28,196 bases of DNA from Lingula anatina (GCF_001039355.2 NW_019775401.1:250001-278196); one strand, 5' to 3'; counted from the first letter of the stretch, positions 18,203-28,196 are shown. The notes: a model not told the origin generated them from the sequence alone. Program-made: numbers and translations.

Positions 18203-20038
18203 CTGCAAAAGAGAAGAAATCAACACAGTTATTCTGTTGAAACTAAATTAAATTTCTAAAATGCAATTTTTTTTACATAGTTTTAGTCTACCTAATTAAT
18301 TTTGATCATATCACGTTTTCTGATGAGCAGTAACTTACATCCTCTTTACACAGAAACTTGGTCAACAAAAGTGTACACATTTCTAAAATGTCAAGGAACT
18401 GAATAAATTCTATTCTTATTTCATGAAAAAAAAGACTCTCAAAGACTGTTATCCTGGAACAGTGTTATAACTTTCAAATTATCAGAAAAATTGTCCAGAG
18501 ATCTTTTTACCCAAATTTTTATCCACTTGCTCATCATAGGCATCCCTCTTCCCACCATAGGCTTGTGTCTGACCTCTCCCTGTACCCCCTACTGCCCCAC
18601 GGCCCTCAGAGTTCCTTATTCTCATGGCAGGGTGATTATCTGGATTATGATCTCTCTCTTGGAGGTCGTCCCGACCTGACTGACCCTCAACCCAAGTCTG
18701 CAAAGAACTTGGTTCTCTTTCTGGTATTGTTGCTGGTGGCTCTTTGTCTTTAGAAAACCAGTTCTTTATACCACCAAAAATACTTTTGATATTGTTTAAG
18801 TGTTTTTGGGAAGTTTTAGTGTCTTGATTTATTCTTGCTACTTTAGTTTCAATATTGTCGAGTTGTTCTCCCTGTCGAACAAGTTCCTGAAAGAAATAAA
18901 AATCCATGTAAACCAGAACCTTTCAAAGCGCTTCAAACAGAAAACCAAAGCTTTTTATAATTTTTATAACTACCTGAAATGAAATCAAAAGATATTTTAT
19001 ACTTCTGCATCAGATTAGTTTCACTTTAACAACAAAATATAATAAAGTATAATAAAGTCTTAAATGAAATAGCAGGGTATTTCACAAAAAGAAGTAGACA
19101 TTTGAGTCGGTCAGTCTCAATCAATTTATGTAAATAGATGTTTTTTGTAACATATAATTCTGCACAATATTTTCTTTGTTTTATGCACTAGTATCCTGCA
19201 CTTTAGAAAGAAATCAAATGTAATTAAAAGTGTTTCCAAATATTATACAAATATTTCATAAATATTATATAGACTGAGTGCATAACTGGCACGAGTCAAA
19301 TGTTCATTTTTGTGTGGAATATTATTTTCCTCATTCAAAATTATCCCATTTGTGTGACATGTACTTCAAACTGACAGAGGGCAATGGCAGGAAATTAGAA
19401 TACATTGGGAGCTATGATTATGTATAGTCAGTGTTATCTGTTTGACCCCTTGCACTAATAATATGTTTATATTTGTAAAGTGATACAAAAATTAAAATAT
19501 AGCAGTTATTATGATAATTGTGCCATATGTAATAGGATTTAAAAGCACACTCAGAAATGTTGAGAACATGAAACTATGATATTCTGGACTTAACAATGAC
19601 TTTTTTCAACTCACTGACTGTCCCACCCCCTTTCAGAAACAATTTACCAAGGTATCACAACCACCGGTTTAATCTGTTAACACTAACCAACTAATACTAC
19701 TAACATCCATTTCAGTGTTTATTCAGAAGAGTGACACAAATCATGTTTTATTCAGTGTCAAGACCTATACATAAGTAAATACCCACTTCAGCCGTATCTA
19801 TGCCCATTCTTTCCGACTCGTACAAGCTGGCCATACTCCTCTGTGTGCTTTCCAATGTTCTCTCTTGTGCTGCCAGTTTTTGTTGCATAAGCCATTCTCG
19901 TCTGGAATCAGCGTCACTGGGACCTCGGTTTCCATCTCCATAGCTGTTTGACGTTCTTGATGAACTACCTGACCCCCATGGATCGTCTTCATCGTCACTA
20001 TCAAAAGGGTTGGAACCTTTGCCTCTGCGCCCTGCCAT
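18036..20038 (-). CDS. SNAP29: SNAP29, Qbc-SNARE protein (three exons, complete)
   Basis: Cytosolic SNARE giving the Qb and Qc helices to fusion complexes. In animals it pairs with syntaxins such as STX17 and with R-SNAREs in autophagosome-lysosome and endosomal fusion. The coding sequence, read on the minus strand, joins 20038-19787, 18886-18511 and 18202-18036: 264 residues, near the 258 of human SNAP29. Features include an NPF motif at residues 10-12 in an acidic patch (known in mammals to bind EHD proteins), a first SNARE motif from about residue 47 through SLYESERMGIDTAEELVRQG to KTSQKHLNNIKSIFGG, a polar linker, and a second SNARE motif from about residue 206 through IDRQNEQIDRIDLATEKATT. 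There is no Cys-rich palmitoylation cluster, which separates it from SNAP25 and SNAP23. The start ATG gives the expected short acidic N-terminus. Confidence 0.97.
18203..18510 (-). other. SNAP29 intron 2
   Basis: 308-bp intron, donor GTAAAAAG, acceptor TTTTGCAG. Nothing else recognised. Confidence 0.9.
18511..18886 (-). CDS. SNAP29: SNAP29 exon 2: rest of first SNARE motif and linker
   Basis: 125 codons plus one base, entry phase 0, exit phase 1, acceptor TTTCTTTCAG, donor GTAAAAAG. It encodes ELVRQGEQLDNIETKV and TKTSQKHLNNIKSIFGG, the same pattern as DLKISQKHINSIKSVFGG of human SNAP29, then a Gly/Arg/Asp-rich linker and YDEQVDKNL. Antisense open frames here are shadows. Confidence 0.97.
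18887..19786 (-). other. SNAP29 intron 1
   Basis: 900-bp intron, donor GTGGGT (weaker than the others), acceptor TTTCAG. No exon or repeat family was recognised. The choice of donor is fixed by frame and by the exact fit ...GIDTAE + ELVRQG to SNAP29. Confidence 0.85.
19787..20038 (-). CDS. SNAP29: SNAP29 exon 1: N-terminus with NPF motif and start of first SNARE motif
   Basis: 84 codons from ATG (20038-20036). It encodes MAGRRGKGSNPFDSDDEDDP, then a Ser/Gly-rich stretch and REWLMQQKLAAQERTLESTQ, SMASLYESERMG. The NPFD core and LYESE block match vertebrate SNAP29 (YNPFDDDGEDE, LMYESE). Confidence 0.96.
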
Positions 20039-20160
20039 CTCGCTGTTCGCTTTCTTCCTGAATGACGTCAGAAATTAAATCTACCTCCAAAGTTAGAAGA
20101 GTGACATGAGTCACAGTGGCGTGAACGGTTGACGTAAGTTTTTGTTTCCCAGTAAACATT
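20039..20160 (-). promoter_or_regulatory. SNAP29: SNAP29 5' flank with three bZIP-type sites
   Basis: A full palindromic CRE TGACGTCA (20063-20070) lies 25 bp upstream of the ATG. It is followed further upstream by an AP-1-type TGAGTCA (20107-20113) and a CRE-like TGACGTAA (20130-20137). No TATA box is evident. The transcription start is unknown, so the CRE could lie in the 5' UTR. Confidence 0.5.
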
Positions 20161-21844
20161 CCCACACCTCTATCAATATCAAAATATTTCCTCCCTCACA
20201 ATAATGATACAAATAGCTTTTGTTATCAGAATCGAAATAGAAAATTGTGTATAGAGACTGACTAAAGTGATTCAGGGGGTGATACTTCTATTGTAGTGTG
20301 TGTATTGTCATTTCCAATTTCCCATTATTTTCATTGAAGAGCAAACTTGCCTGTAATATTTAAGGGGGACAAATCATAATAATCTAACATTTGTTGATTC
20401 AGATAAAATGTTAATTTCACGTTTAAATCAGTAAGAAGTAGACCCTATTGCATTTGATAACGTCGATGTTAGCACGAAAATTATGCGTTAGCTCTTTTAT
20501 TTATGTTTTTATATATACAGCCTACCGGTAGACTACCTATTTATATAACACTCACGCACGATTTTTCGTGCTGTAGGCATATCAGACAATAAAAAAAGAT
20601 GACAGCAGTAAGTCCATCGAGTAAATTTGCATTTGAGGCAATCTTTTAAAGAACAAGTGCATGCATTTAAGTCCAATAAGTAGGAGTGCTTTAAAGGCTA
20701 AATAAACCTACATGTGTTGTGTTGAGTTCAAGACAAATTTAATTTGGGGTGCAGAATAAAAAAAAACGCAGAATTTCGTAGTATTTCGGTATATAGTGGT
20801 ATCCCATGTAGACCCCTGTGTAGACAAGATGCCAGACCACTGTAGCATAGAGGGCGTATTGCCGCAATCAACAATAGGTCTATCAAGAAAAAAAAAGGAA
20901 GAACAACCAAAACTAGCAACAAGGAAATTTTAAAGGACAGATAAAAGTCATATGAAACCTATAGAATTATAGGCAGATCATCAGCCGTAGGCTATCATGA
21001 TGTTCGCGTCTCGCGCTTTCGAAGGCCCCGTTCCTTAGGCCTATATATGCCCTCTACCAGGGTCACAGATTGATTTTCACTCGATTTTCACAGATATATC
21101 TCTGGCTTATTTATTTATCTACTTATCTATCTTATCTTATGGATTGTCTAGATTATCTATCTATCAGAGAGAAGTGCACATAATTAGGCCCAATCTGCGG
21201 TCCTGGTAGGGCTGCATTCTTAACCTGAGTTGTCTTAAAATTTAAAAAATCATTCCCCGCATCGGTGTCTTTCAAAGATTCTGCCCATGGTTTAAGGGAA
21301 AGGGCAGATTCAAACAACGAAGACCAGTACTTTTTAATGTAGGCTATTTATCTTGCGACCAGTTAGACTCAGTAGGCCTATATGCAACTTGGAAACAGGA
21401 AAGATACCTAAGTGCGTTAGATGTGAAAACTGGTGTGATTCTAAATATCTAGGTTGAGGTTATTTATAACATCTTTCTTAATCAAAGAGACATTCTAACA
21501 CCATAAAGTTGCACAGGCTCTACGTTCTCACAAATTTATAGCCTTACGCTGCAGAAATGTTTATCACGAGAACAAAATAAAAGGCAAATATCGAAATGCC
21601 TCCCTACGTCTGGCATGATAGCGTTTGCTGGTTTGATGATTCATGAAGCATGCATCAGGTCCTGATTGATTATACGCAAAATGGAAAAAAGTATCTTACG
21701 TTCATAAATCTGTTTAAAATTTTCAAATAATGGACATTTGTAGGCCTAATACATGTGTATGTTGTCAACAAAGGCCCGTATTTGATATACCAAAATGAAA
21801 CCATATCTCTCTGTTATAATAAAAATGCTCTATTATGTGCGACA

Positions 21845-21850
21845 TTTCAT

Positions 21851-21885
<35 letters not shown>

Positions 21886-21898
21886 TCTATTTATTTAT
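21845..21898. repeat. (ATTT)n microsatellite
   Basis: About thirteen 4-bp units with one TATC variant. The Phe/Ile/Tyr-repetitive open frame here is a product of the repeat. Confidence 0.95.
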
Positions 21899-22791
21899 TG
21901 GGTGTGTATCTTAAGTAGGAATATATTTACCAACTGTTGAACTCATATTATGAGTCAACTAAATTGGGATACCGACAGAATTCTCAGACAATAAAACATG
22001 TAATGATTCATTAAAAAAAATAATTAAAAAAAAAACAATCTATTGCAGGTTCATATTTTTAGATTCATTTATATTATCAAATATGTTTTTTTTTTTTTTT
22101 AATTTAAAATGCTGAACAAATTCAAACGTTACTGCTTTTCACCAGGCACATCTCTATATTTAGGTTGACGTACCGGTAACTATTTTGGCATGACACATGT
22201 AGCAAATGCCGTGGTTTCAGAAGTTGCATTATTCATAACGAGTGAGCACGGGTTATGTAACATCTAAACGGGTTATTCTGACTTGAAAAAATAAAACAGT
22301 CTTCAGACATCATTCATTTTCATTACCTATTCGTTTACACAAGCTACTTACGTCTTGAGCCCAGTTGAAGAAAAAAAATGAAAAATGAGATAACAGGTTC
22401 AACAATTCCAGAAAAGATTGAAGTTCAGTGCTAGATTTTGCGAGAAGCTTTCTGTGACATTAAAAATTTTTGATTTATTGAACACTTCGTATATAAAGCG
22501 TTTAAAATACTAAGTTGAATTGATACGTTGACATGATGAATCTGTGTATTGGCTGATATCGGTCTCTAAAAAACATAACGAGAACGACATAATGACCATT
22601 TTATGTGGCATTTCCTTTTATGAAAGAACCTGCTTAATCATCAAACTTCCGCAATTTCGAAGCTCTTATGGACTCTAAGAACAAAATCAGTATTTGTTTT
22701 CTCATTCATTCGCATCTTTGAATTGGTCCTTTTACGGATAAAACTGCTTTTTGATAAATTAAAACGTAAAAACAGGTTTTTCTCTAATTTT

Positions 22792-22794
<3 letters not shown>

Positions 22795-22841
<47 letters not shown>
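22795..22841. repeat. (TA)n microsatellite
   Basis: About 23 uninterrupted TA units. It produces an artificial Tyr-Ile repeat on the minus strand. Confidence 0.97.
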
Positions 22842-22844
<3 letters not shown>

Positions 22845-23097
22845 CCAGCTCAATTATTTATTTGATGATCTATACTTTTGGTTTTTTAATCAGAATGATA
22901 TTTGCCATTTTGATATCCAGGTAGGCCCCTATAGGGAAATGTACTAGTATTCCTACAGCTATTAAAACTGCTTCCTTCTTAAAGTAAAAACAATTGCTAG
23001 TCTGCTAACCGCATTGGACGCGCATGTAGGCACGTGTCCCTTGTACGGAGCTTTGTTAGTATCATATTAACTTTTTTTTATTTTCATTAAAGTTTTA

Positions 23098-23235
23098 TGT
23101 TATGGAATTTTCACCGCGGTGAAAATTATTTCTACTGCGGTGAAAATTATTTTCACCGTGGTGAAAAATAATTTACACCGCGGTGGAAAATAATTTACAC
23201 CGGGGTGGAAAATAATTTTCACCTCGGTGGTAATT
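23098..23235. repeat. Left subterminal array of CACCGCGGTG units (six copies)
   Basis: Units of about 22 bp with core CACCGCGGTG followed by AAAATTATTT. Variants include CTACTGCGGTG, CACCGTGGTG, CACCGGGGTG and CACCTCGGTG. The 10-bp core is its own reverse complement. Confidence 0.92.
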
Positions 23236-23799
23236 CCTGGCCATCTCGGCCCGGGTAATGCATACATGTAGGTTATACGAATCCAACATTTACCAGATGT
23301 CTGGAAAGGACGTTGATAAAGACAAGCACATGCACGCGGATTAACCGTCTATGTGCCAATCATCCCAGGAATCTGGAGGATGCGGACAGTATTCGAATAG
23401 ATTAAATTCACCGAAATGCTGCAATGTTGTACGTGGCTTTTCCCTTTATAATAACTTGCGTATTATTGGGAATATTGGTAGAAAGAAACCTTTCCGAAGA
23501 AATCTATTAAGATAAGACCTAAGAAACACATCACAAAAAATATTTAAAAATACATTGTCCAAAAATAACGTTAAGTATTTAGTAATAACAATGGGATTCC
23601 CTTTGCATAAAACTGCAAGCGGGACTTTAATTATATAGGTGGTAAATATAGATGGGAAACTTAGGTTAAGGGCAGTGACCCCACGAACAGATCCACCACC
23701 CTTGTGTGTATGTAACAATAGCATGCACCGTGACGGAATCTGGCAAATGTAAGGTTCTCATTACCTATTCATCACCCGGGCCGAGATGGCCAGGAATTA

Positions 23800-23882
23800 C
23801 CACCGCGGTGAAAATTATTTTACACCGTGGTGAAAATTAATTCCCACCGCGGTGTAAATTATTTTCACCGCGGTGAAAATTC
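23800..23882. repeat. Right subterminal array of CACCGCGGTG units (four copies)
   Basis: Inverted counterpart of the left array with four units, three of them with the perfect core. The copy number differs from the left arm, so the arrays have expanded or contracted after the arms formed. Confidence 0.92.
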
Positions 23883-23949
23883 CATAAAATAAAACTTAAA
23901 TGAAAATAGAAAAAAGTTAATATGATACTAACAAAGCTCCGTACCCTTG

Positions 23950-24556
23950 TCTTTTTCAATTCTCACAACAGTTTAATTTTAGGGATGCTGTTTAGTAGAA
24001 TATGTAGCTAAATGTGCATAAAGTGCTCCATCTGCAAGGCTTCTGTACACGTTTTGTACTAATTAACATCTTACCACAGACATAGAAATGAGGTTATGTA
24101 CTATAACATTACTTCTCTGAAATATATCAGTATTTTCCTGTTGTTGCGCAAGTGTTTGCAATAAAAATTTCCCGAAATGAACGTGATCAAATTGAGAATT
24201 TCTAAAATGAAAAAGAGGACACAGGTGAAGTTCTGCTCCATGAAAAAGGTGAAGGCAGTCGATGTTTGCAGTTCTTGGATGTAGAATGAAAGAAAACAGA
24301 TCATAATCAACCGGAGGTAAACCTCAACCGTTTATGTTCACCTTTAAATACTATCCTAGCTACTTAAAATAAAAGCACTAAAAGCATTATTTATGTGAAA
24401 AAGATTAACTCTAAGACGTGGGTCTAAAATGTATAAGTCAAAAGAAAGGCATGTTACCGAAAAGCATTACATCACGAGATGATTAAAAGACCTTTCCTTG
24501 TTCGCTCCCTTAAAGTAAATGGGACATTTCATGCCTCGGAGTGATGTAGGATGCGT
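23950..24556. other. Intergenic DNA, nothing recognised
   Basis: No splice-flanked coding segment or repeat family was recognised on either strand. Confidence 0.6.
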
Positions 24557-24849
24557 CATAAAAGGGGTACGACTGTTCCTTTCTCTCCTATTCGGCGTGT
24601 CTGGTGTTCAAATGTAGTGTCAAGTAAAGTTAACTTAGTGTCAAGTAAAGATAACCGTAGCAGGTAACCCTCTAAGCCCGAGACAGTGAAGTCACCGTCG
24701 ATATCAAGTGTTTTGTTTAACTTCATGAGATCGGGGTTATTGTATTCACACTGGCTTCATGGTGTTTATCTGGACGTATTAAGCTGGTGTAATGCATTGG
24801 AGTCTTTTCAAGACACAAGACGAGGACTAAAAGCTAGAAAGTATAGCAG
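24557..24849 (+). promoter_or_regulatory. Candidate promoter and non-coding first exon (speculative)
   Basis: A TATA-like CATAAAAGG (24557-24565) is followed about 25-30 bp later by a pyrimidine-rich stretch (TTCCTTTCTCTCC), which could hold a start site. A strong donor, AGCAG/GTAAGAC, follows at 24850. The stretch between has higher GC than its surroundings and no long open frame, as expected for a 5' UTR exon of a gene lying to the right. It also includes two 21-bp tandem units of AGTGTCAAGTAAAG (24616-24656). No conservation can be judged. Confidence 0.25.
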
Positions 24850-25567
24850 GTAAGACGTCATTTTATTTCCATCATCTTTTCTTGTTCTCGGGTTTGACGC
24901 AGGGTTATTTGCACGTCTTTTCACGTTGTAGGACTAGGACATTACTTCTCATAGAAAGCGGCATGATTTTAAAAAGAGTGCTTATTTCAAGAAGCCAATG
25001 AACACGCAATTTATACATCTACATAACAACATACCCAATTCGCAGTGAGACAATCCTGGTAAGATTTTTTGGCAAATGGTCCATTGTAATCGAAGTGAAC
25101 AGCATCCTTATTGAGAACTCAAACTCCTATACCCACTCTTTCACATGTTTTCCGTCTTCATCAAAACCAGATGGTGCCCACACACACTGGATAACGTCAC
25201 CTCCAATATTTGACGGAGGAGCCTTAAAACTAAATCTATCTATGACTATATTTTTCGTCAAAGCTAACACTGCCACTGGTTATAGAGATAAAATTTCAAC
25301 AGACACTGTAACTAGAGATTAAATACGTCTACTAAACCGATGATTTGTAAGTGTACATAATCAGGTGGCCCACATGGCTTTGGTTAACCAAACTGCCGGT
25401 CGTTTACTCATGTTGTGTTACTAAATTATAGGATAAAGCATGCATGTATATCAACATTGGCAGTTTACAACCAATGAAACCAGAATAGATAGGACTACAG
25501 TTGTAGTTACGAGACAGTGACGAGATAGTAGTGGGATCTTTGGGTTGCAGGACAGCAAGTAATGTAC

Positions 25568-25590
25568 CCTGTTCCAAGCTCGGGAACAGG
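25568..25590. repeat. Short perfect hairpin
   Basis: CCTGTTCC and GGAACAGG form an 8-bp perfect stem around a 7-base loop. Function unknown; such stems arise by chance in this much DNA. Confidence 0.5.
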
Positions 25591-25857
25591 AGAGGTAATT
25601 AGAATCGGATAGCTTTTCATACTGACAAGAGAAAAGAATCAACTAGCAAATGCTACTGTGCCGTGCTACTAGTTTACTCACTACGCACTTGTTTTGGTAA
25701 GAATATATGTAACCGCACTGCCATCAAATAAGGATTAGTAGGTCAGTTGTGATAAGGCGAAAGTCCTTCACTCTCCTGACACTCCCATTTACTTGGTAGG
25801 CATGTATTTGGGTAATATAACAAGACTTTATGATGAATATATGGATTAAATTTGCGC

Positions 25858-25882
25858 AAAAAAAAAAAAAAAAAAAAAAAAA
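25858..25882. repeat. Poly-A homopolymer
   Basis: A run of about 25 A. It creates the poly-Phe stretch of a spurious minus-strand frame. Confidence 0.95.
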
Positions 25883-26681
25883 TCTCGAATAACTGGGAAT
25901 TAAAAAGTTATGAATATAAACATAGGTGAGGAATGAACCATAAGAAAATACACTTTCATTTTGAAAAAAATACTTAGACCTTGGCGAGCTTTTGAGCCGG
26001 AACCGAGTGTTGTTTACAGCTGTGTTTAAAATAATTTGTTTGCTGTTCACAGTGTTGAACGTCAAGAGAAAATATGTACTAAAGTTTATTGTTTCATGGG
26101 CTGATTCAAATTAGTCGCATCCTCCCCAGGGAGGTGAGATCGTCAACACAGATTGCAATGACCAGGTGACTTAAAATAAATATATTATATTATCTTATTA
26201 AATGATATTTTAATAACAAAGGCTGTCAGTCACTTCTCTAATCATAACATCTCGCTAAATGATGATACTTTAAGTAAAATTGTTTGAGAGTGGCTTCTTG
26301 GCTTCCCAAATTGTTCACTTTTGATCATCAACATTTAGTCCAAGAGGAAAATGTCTCTGTTACTTCCCGGTGCAAGTTTTGCGTGGTAATTTCTTCCCAG
26401 TATTTCCCAGTAAGACGGTAGGGATACGTGAGCAAGTGCAAGAACCCACCTCATCCGTCACTGCACGTCACGAACAGTAACCACTTAGATCTGTACTATA
26501 TACATCTTCAATAGTATTAACATGCAGGAATGGGAGATCGAAGTTTAGCCCATGCTGTTCATGGCATGTGATAGATGACAAGCATCATTTGACAATGGTG
26601 AAAAGATGAGATCTAGTTGACATTATGTTGTGTAAGAACAGAGTCAGAACCGTGAAAATATTATTCTCATGGGTTTTACTC

Positions 26682-26731
26682 TCTCTCTCTCCCCCTCTCT
26701 CTCTCTCTCTCTGTGTGTGTATGTGTGCGTG
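26682..26731. repeat. CT microsatellite running into TG repeat
   Basis: (CT)n interrupted by CCCC, then (TG)n with a few variants. Confidence 0.93.
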
Positions 26732-28196
26732 TTTTCTCTGTCACTTATTTGGATGTTGAAACCAGGGAGGTTATCCTAGATTTTTTTCAACATAACTGAT
26801 TACGCGTTCTTGTGTAAACACAAGCCAGTGATAATGTGAAGGTGATATAACCTCTAACGCTGATGTTTAACATTGTGAATGAGACATATTAAATCTTTCT
26901 TAAGCATACTTATGAGTTGCTTGTGGGTCTATTATATAGGCCAGGTCCAATTATTTTTAACATTTCTTGAATATTTTTGTCGATAATTTTGGCTTTGTTC
27001 TTATGCACAGATACATCAGTGCTGTTCATTTTTCTTTTTTTTTTCAGTTCTTTCTTCTTCCCTTATTAAGGTCGGTTGATCCGTTAAATTGACATAAATC
27101 GGTCAAAATAGGCCTTTTTCGGTTTCTTATATAAAATACTTAATCAGATATTTGTGTAATGAATTTAACCAGTTTGTTGTTTTATTTACCATCCCACGCG
27201 CTTCTGCTCTTAAGACTCCCCCTTTATCATCTCTCATTTTAACTGCTTTGAAAATTGGCGTAAGATAGTGATCTTTTGGCGCCTTAACTAAGTCATATAT
27301 CAACGTGAAAATTGAGGTAGTGGACGTAGTAGATGACAAGGGTATGTGAAACACCATCCGGTGCCGGCGTTTGCTTTAAATCTTTTTTGTTTATGAGATA
27401 TCTATTTCATCGGCAATATTTCGCCTATGTACTGATAAAATCACAATCAAGCCTTTCAAGAAGATTCCCTGACACCAGTTTATTGTATTTATTGTTGTGA
27501 TTAAGAAGGGGGTTAAACGGTGTCGATAGCTGTTCAGGTGAGAGAGATCTGCTTGAAATAGAAAACACAATTTAAAACACAAAAACGCAGCTCGAATTAG
27601 CAAATTCACCACGATGTATTTCTGACTTGACAGCATTATCACATAACATGACAGTTGTTTATTTTTGCGTTTTCTTAGCAGATAAAGAAATGGGTTCTAA
27701 CGTGTAGAGCTTCCTAAATACCATAATATATATATACCTGATAGTTACAAGCATGGATACTAGAACATTTTGAGAAAATACAAGATAAACGCAATTTTAA
27801 AACTTATTATTGTTGTTGTTAGTTGTAGACTTAAATTGTATAGGGACAGTGATTACTCATTGCCTTACGATGCAGGTCGATGTCAAAAACGGACATGTAC
27901 CTAATTTACTTTGTTCCAGTTTTCTTTTCAATTATTTTGTCCCTTTATTTACATTAGAAGTCTGTGGACTGTCAGACGGTTTAAGTTTGTATATTTGCAT
28001 ATTTTTGTACTATTTTGTCAGACGACTGATGTACAGTTGTGTAGCTTGTCTGTACATACGTCAGTTTTAGCTGGCTTATTTATTCTTGTACAAAAACAGT
28101 GCTAGATCCAATATGTTTCGTTGGCTTTGAAACTACAGTGCCACGGCTGGATGAAAACGGCTTTTGCATGCAATTTGTCACGCAATAAGTTTAAGT

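Larger units (their letters stand above)
20161..23037. other. Intergenic DNA without recognised genes
   Basis: No open frame resembles a known family. Contents are TATC- and ATTT-type simple repeats, a long TA microsatellite, short A and T tracts and several TAGGCCTA-like palindromes. No tRNA or other structured RNA was seen. Confidence 0.65.
23038..23949. mobile_element. 900-bp inverted-repeat (foldback, MITE-like) element with 6-bp target duplication
   Basis: The element (23044-23943) starts TACGGAGCTTTG and ends CAAAGCTCCGTA, and is flanked on both sides by CCCTTG (23038-23043 and 23944-23949). The left arm extends to about 23258 and the right arm starts about 23775. Both contain AGTATCATATTAAC outside and GGCCATCTCGGCCCGGG inside, in inverted orientation. 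Between these blocks lie arrays of about 22-bp units built on the palindrome CACCGCGGTG, six on the left and four on the right. The 500-bp centre has no recognisable transposase; a 92-codon minus-strand frame (23446-23724) resembles nothing known. Non-autonomous; superfamily unassigned, and the 6-bp duplication fits few of the common ones. Confidence 0.93.
24850..28196. other. DNA without recognised genes to the window end
   Basis: Only short unrecognised open frames (for example 25095-25322 plus, 27127-27357 minus, 27810-28070 plus). Contents are a poly-A run, a CT/TG microsatellite and a short perfect hairpin. If the candidate exon at 24557-24849 is real, this would be the first intron of that gene. 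Confidence 0.55.

Noticed and set aside
18491-18753. Plus-strand frames of 62 codons with hydrophobic composition
   Set aside because: Antisense of SNAP29 exon 2, whose minus-strand translation matches the family.
19798-20004. Alternative minus-strand frame of 68 codons
   Set aside because: Shifted frame within SNAP29 exon 1, with no similarity to anything recognised.
22641-22853. Minus-strand frame with a Tyr-Ile repeat
   Set aside because: Product of the TA microsatellite.
23446-23724. 92-codon minus-strand frame inside the 900-bp element, considered as transposase
   Set aside because: Too short, no catalytic motif visible, no similarity recognised.
25095-25322. 75-codon plus-strand frame, considered as a small gene downstream of the candidate promoter
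   Set aside because: No signal peptide, domain or acceptor site I could support. Length is within chance for this much DNA.
25724-26065. 113-codon minus-strand frame with poly-Phe
   Set aside because: Spans a poly-A homopolymer; no domain or splice evidence.
1-28196. tRNA, rRNA, snRNA, CRISPR arrays and retroviral or viral genes
   Set aside because: I looked for tRNA box-like motifs, regular spacer arrays and polymerase or integrase motifs and saw none. A covariance-model or HMM scan was not possible here.

Overview
This is an AT-rich, intron-rich nuclear segment from an animal, almost certainly a marine invertebrate. Introns of roughly 80 to 1,800 bp with GT..AG borders, simple-sequence runs, MITE-like foldback elements and two metazoan signalling and trafficking genes exclude a prokaryote, plant or fungus. 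TAGGCCTA-like palindromes recur in the intergenic DNA. I associate that habit loosely with ambulacrarians and some other marine invertebrates, so the phylum is left open. The window is a draft assembly: 121 Ns follow a poly-T run at 532-652, and a single N at 11329 sits between two nearly identical 506-bp blocks.

Region 1-3167 is non-coding as far as I can see, probably upstream intron. From 3168 to 14840 the plus strand carries 21 coding exons of a BCR/ABR-family protein (RhoGEF-PH-C2-RhoGAP). All exon junctions keep frame and give 855 visible residues ending at a TAA stop. The 5' end lies outside the window or was not found. The exon coding the middle of the C2 domain is present twice because of the 506-bp tandem block, probably an unmerged contig overlap. 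One end of that block lies inside a palindromic MITE of about 300 bp.

From about 14841 to 16680 lies the BCR/ABR 3' UTR. Its last polyadenylation signals almost touch those of the next gene, which runs the other way. Minus-strand SNAP29 (CDS 20038 down to 18036, three exons, 264 residues) encodes a complete Qbc-SNARE with an N-terminal NPF motif. The two genes are tail to tail. Human SNAP29 and BCR both map to 22q11, so this adjacency may preserve an old linkage. The SNAP29 5' flank has three bZIP-type sites within 75 bp.

From 20.1 kb to the end there is no recognisable protein gene. The region holds microsatellites, a clean 900-bp inverted-repeat element at 23044-23943 with a 6-bp target duplication and unusual CACCGCGGTG arrays in both arms, and a weak candidate promoter plus non-coding first exon near 24557-24849.

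The two genes have no direct functional link. One controls Rac/Cdc42/Rho-type GTPases at membranes and the actin cortex, and the other drives membrane fusion in endosomal and autophagic traffic. No RNA genes, CRISPR arrays or viral genes were seen.
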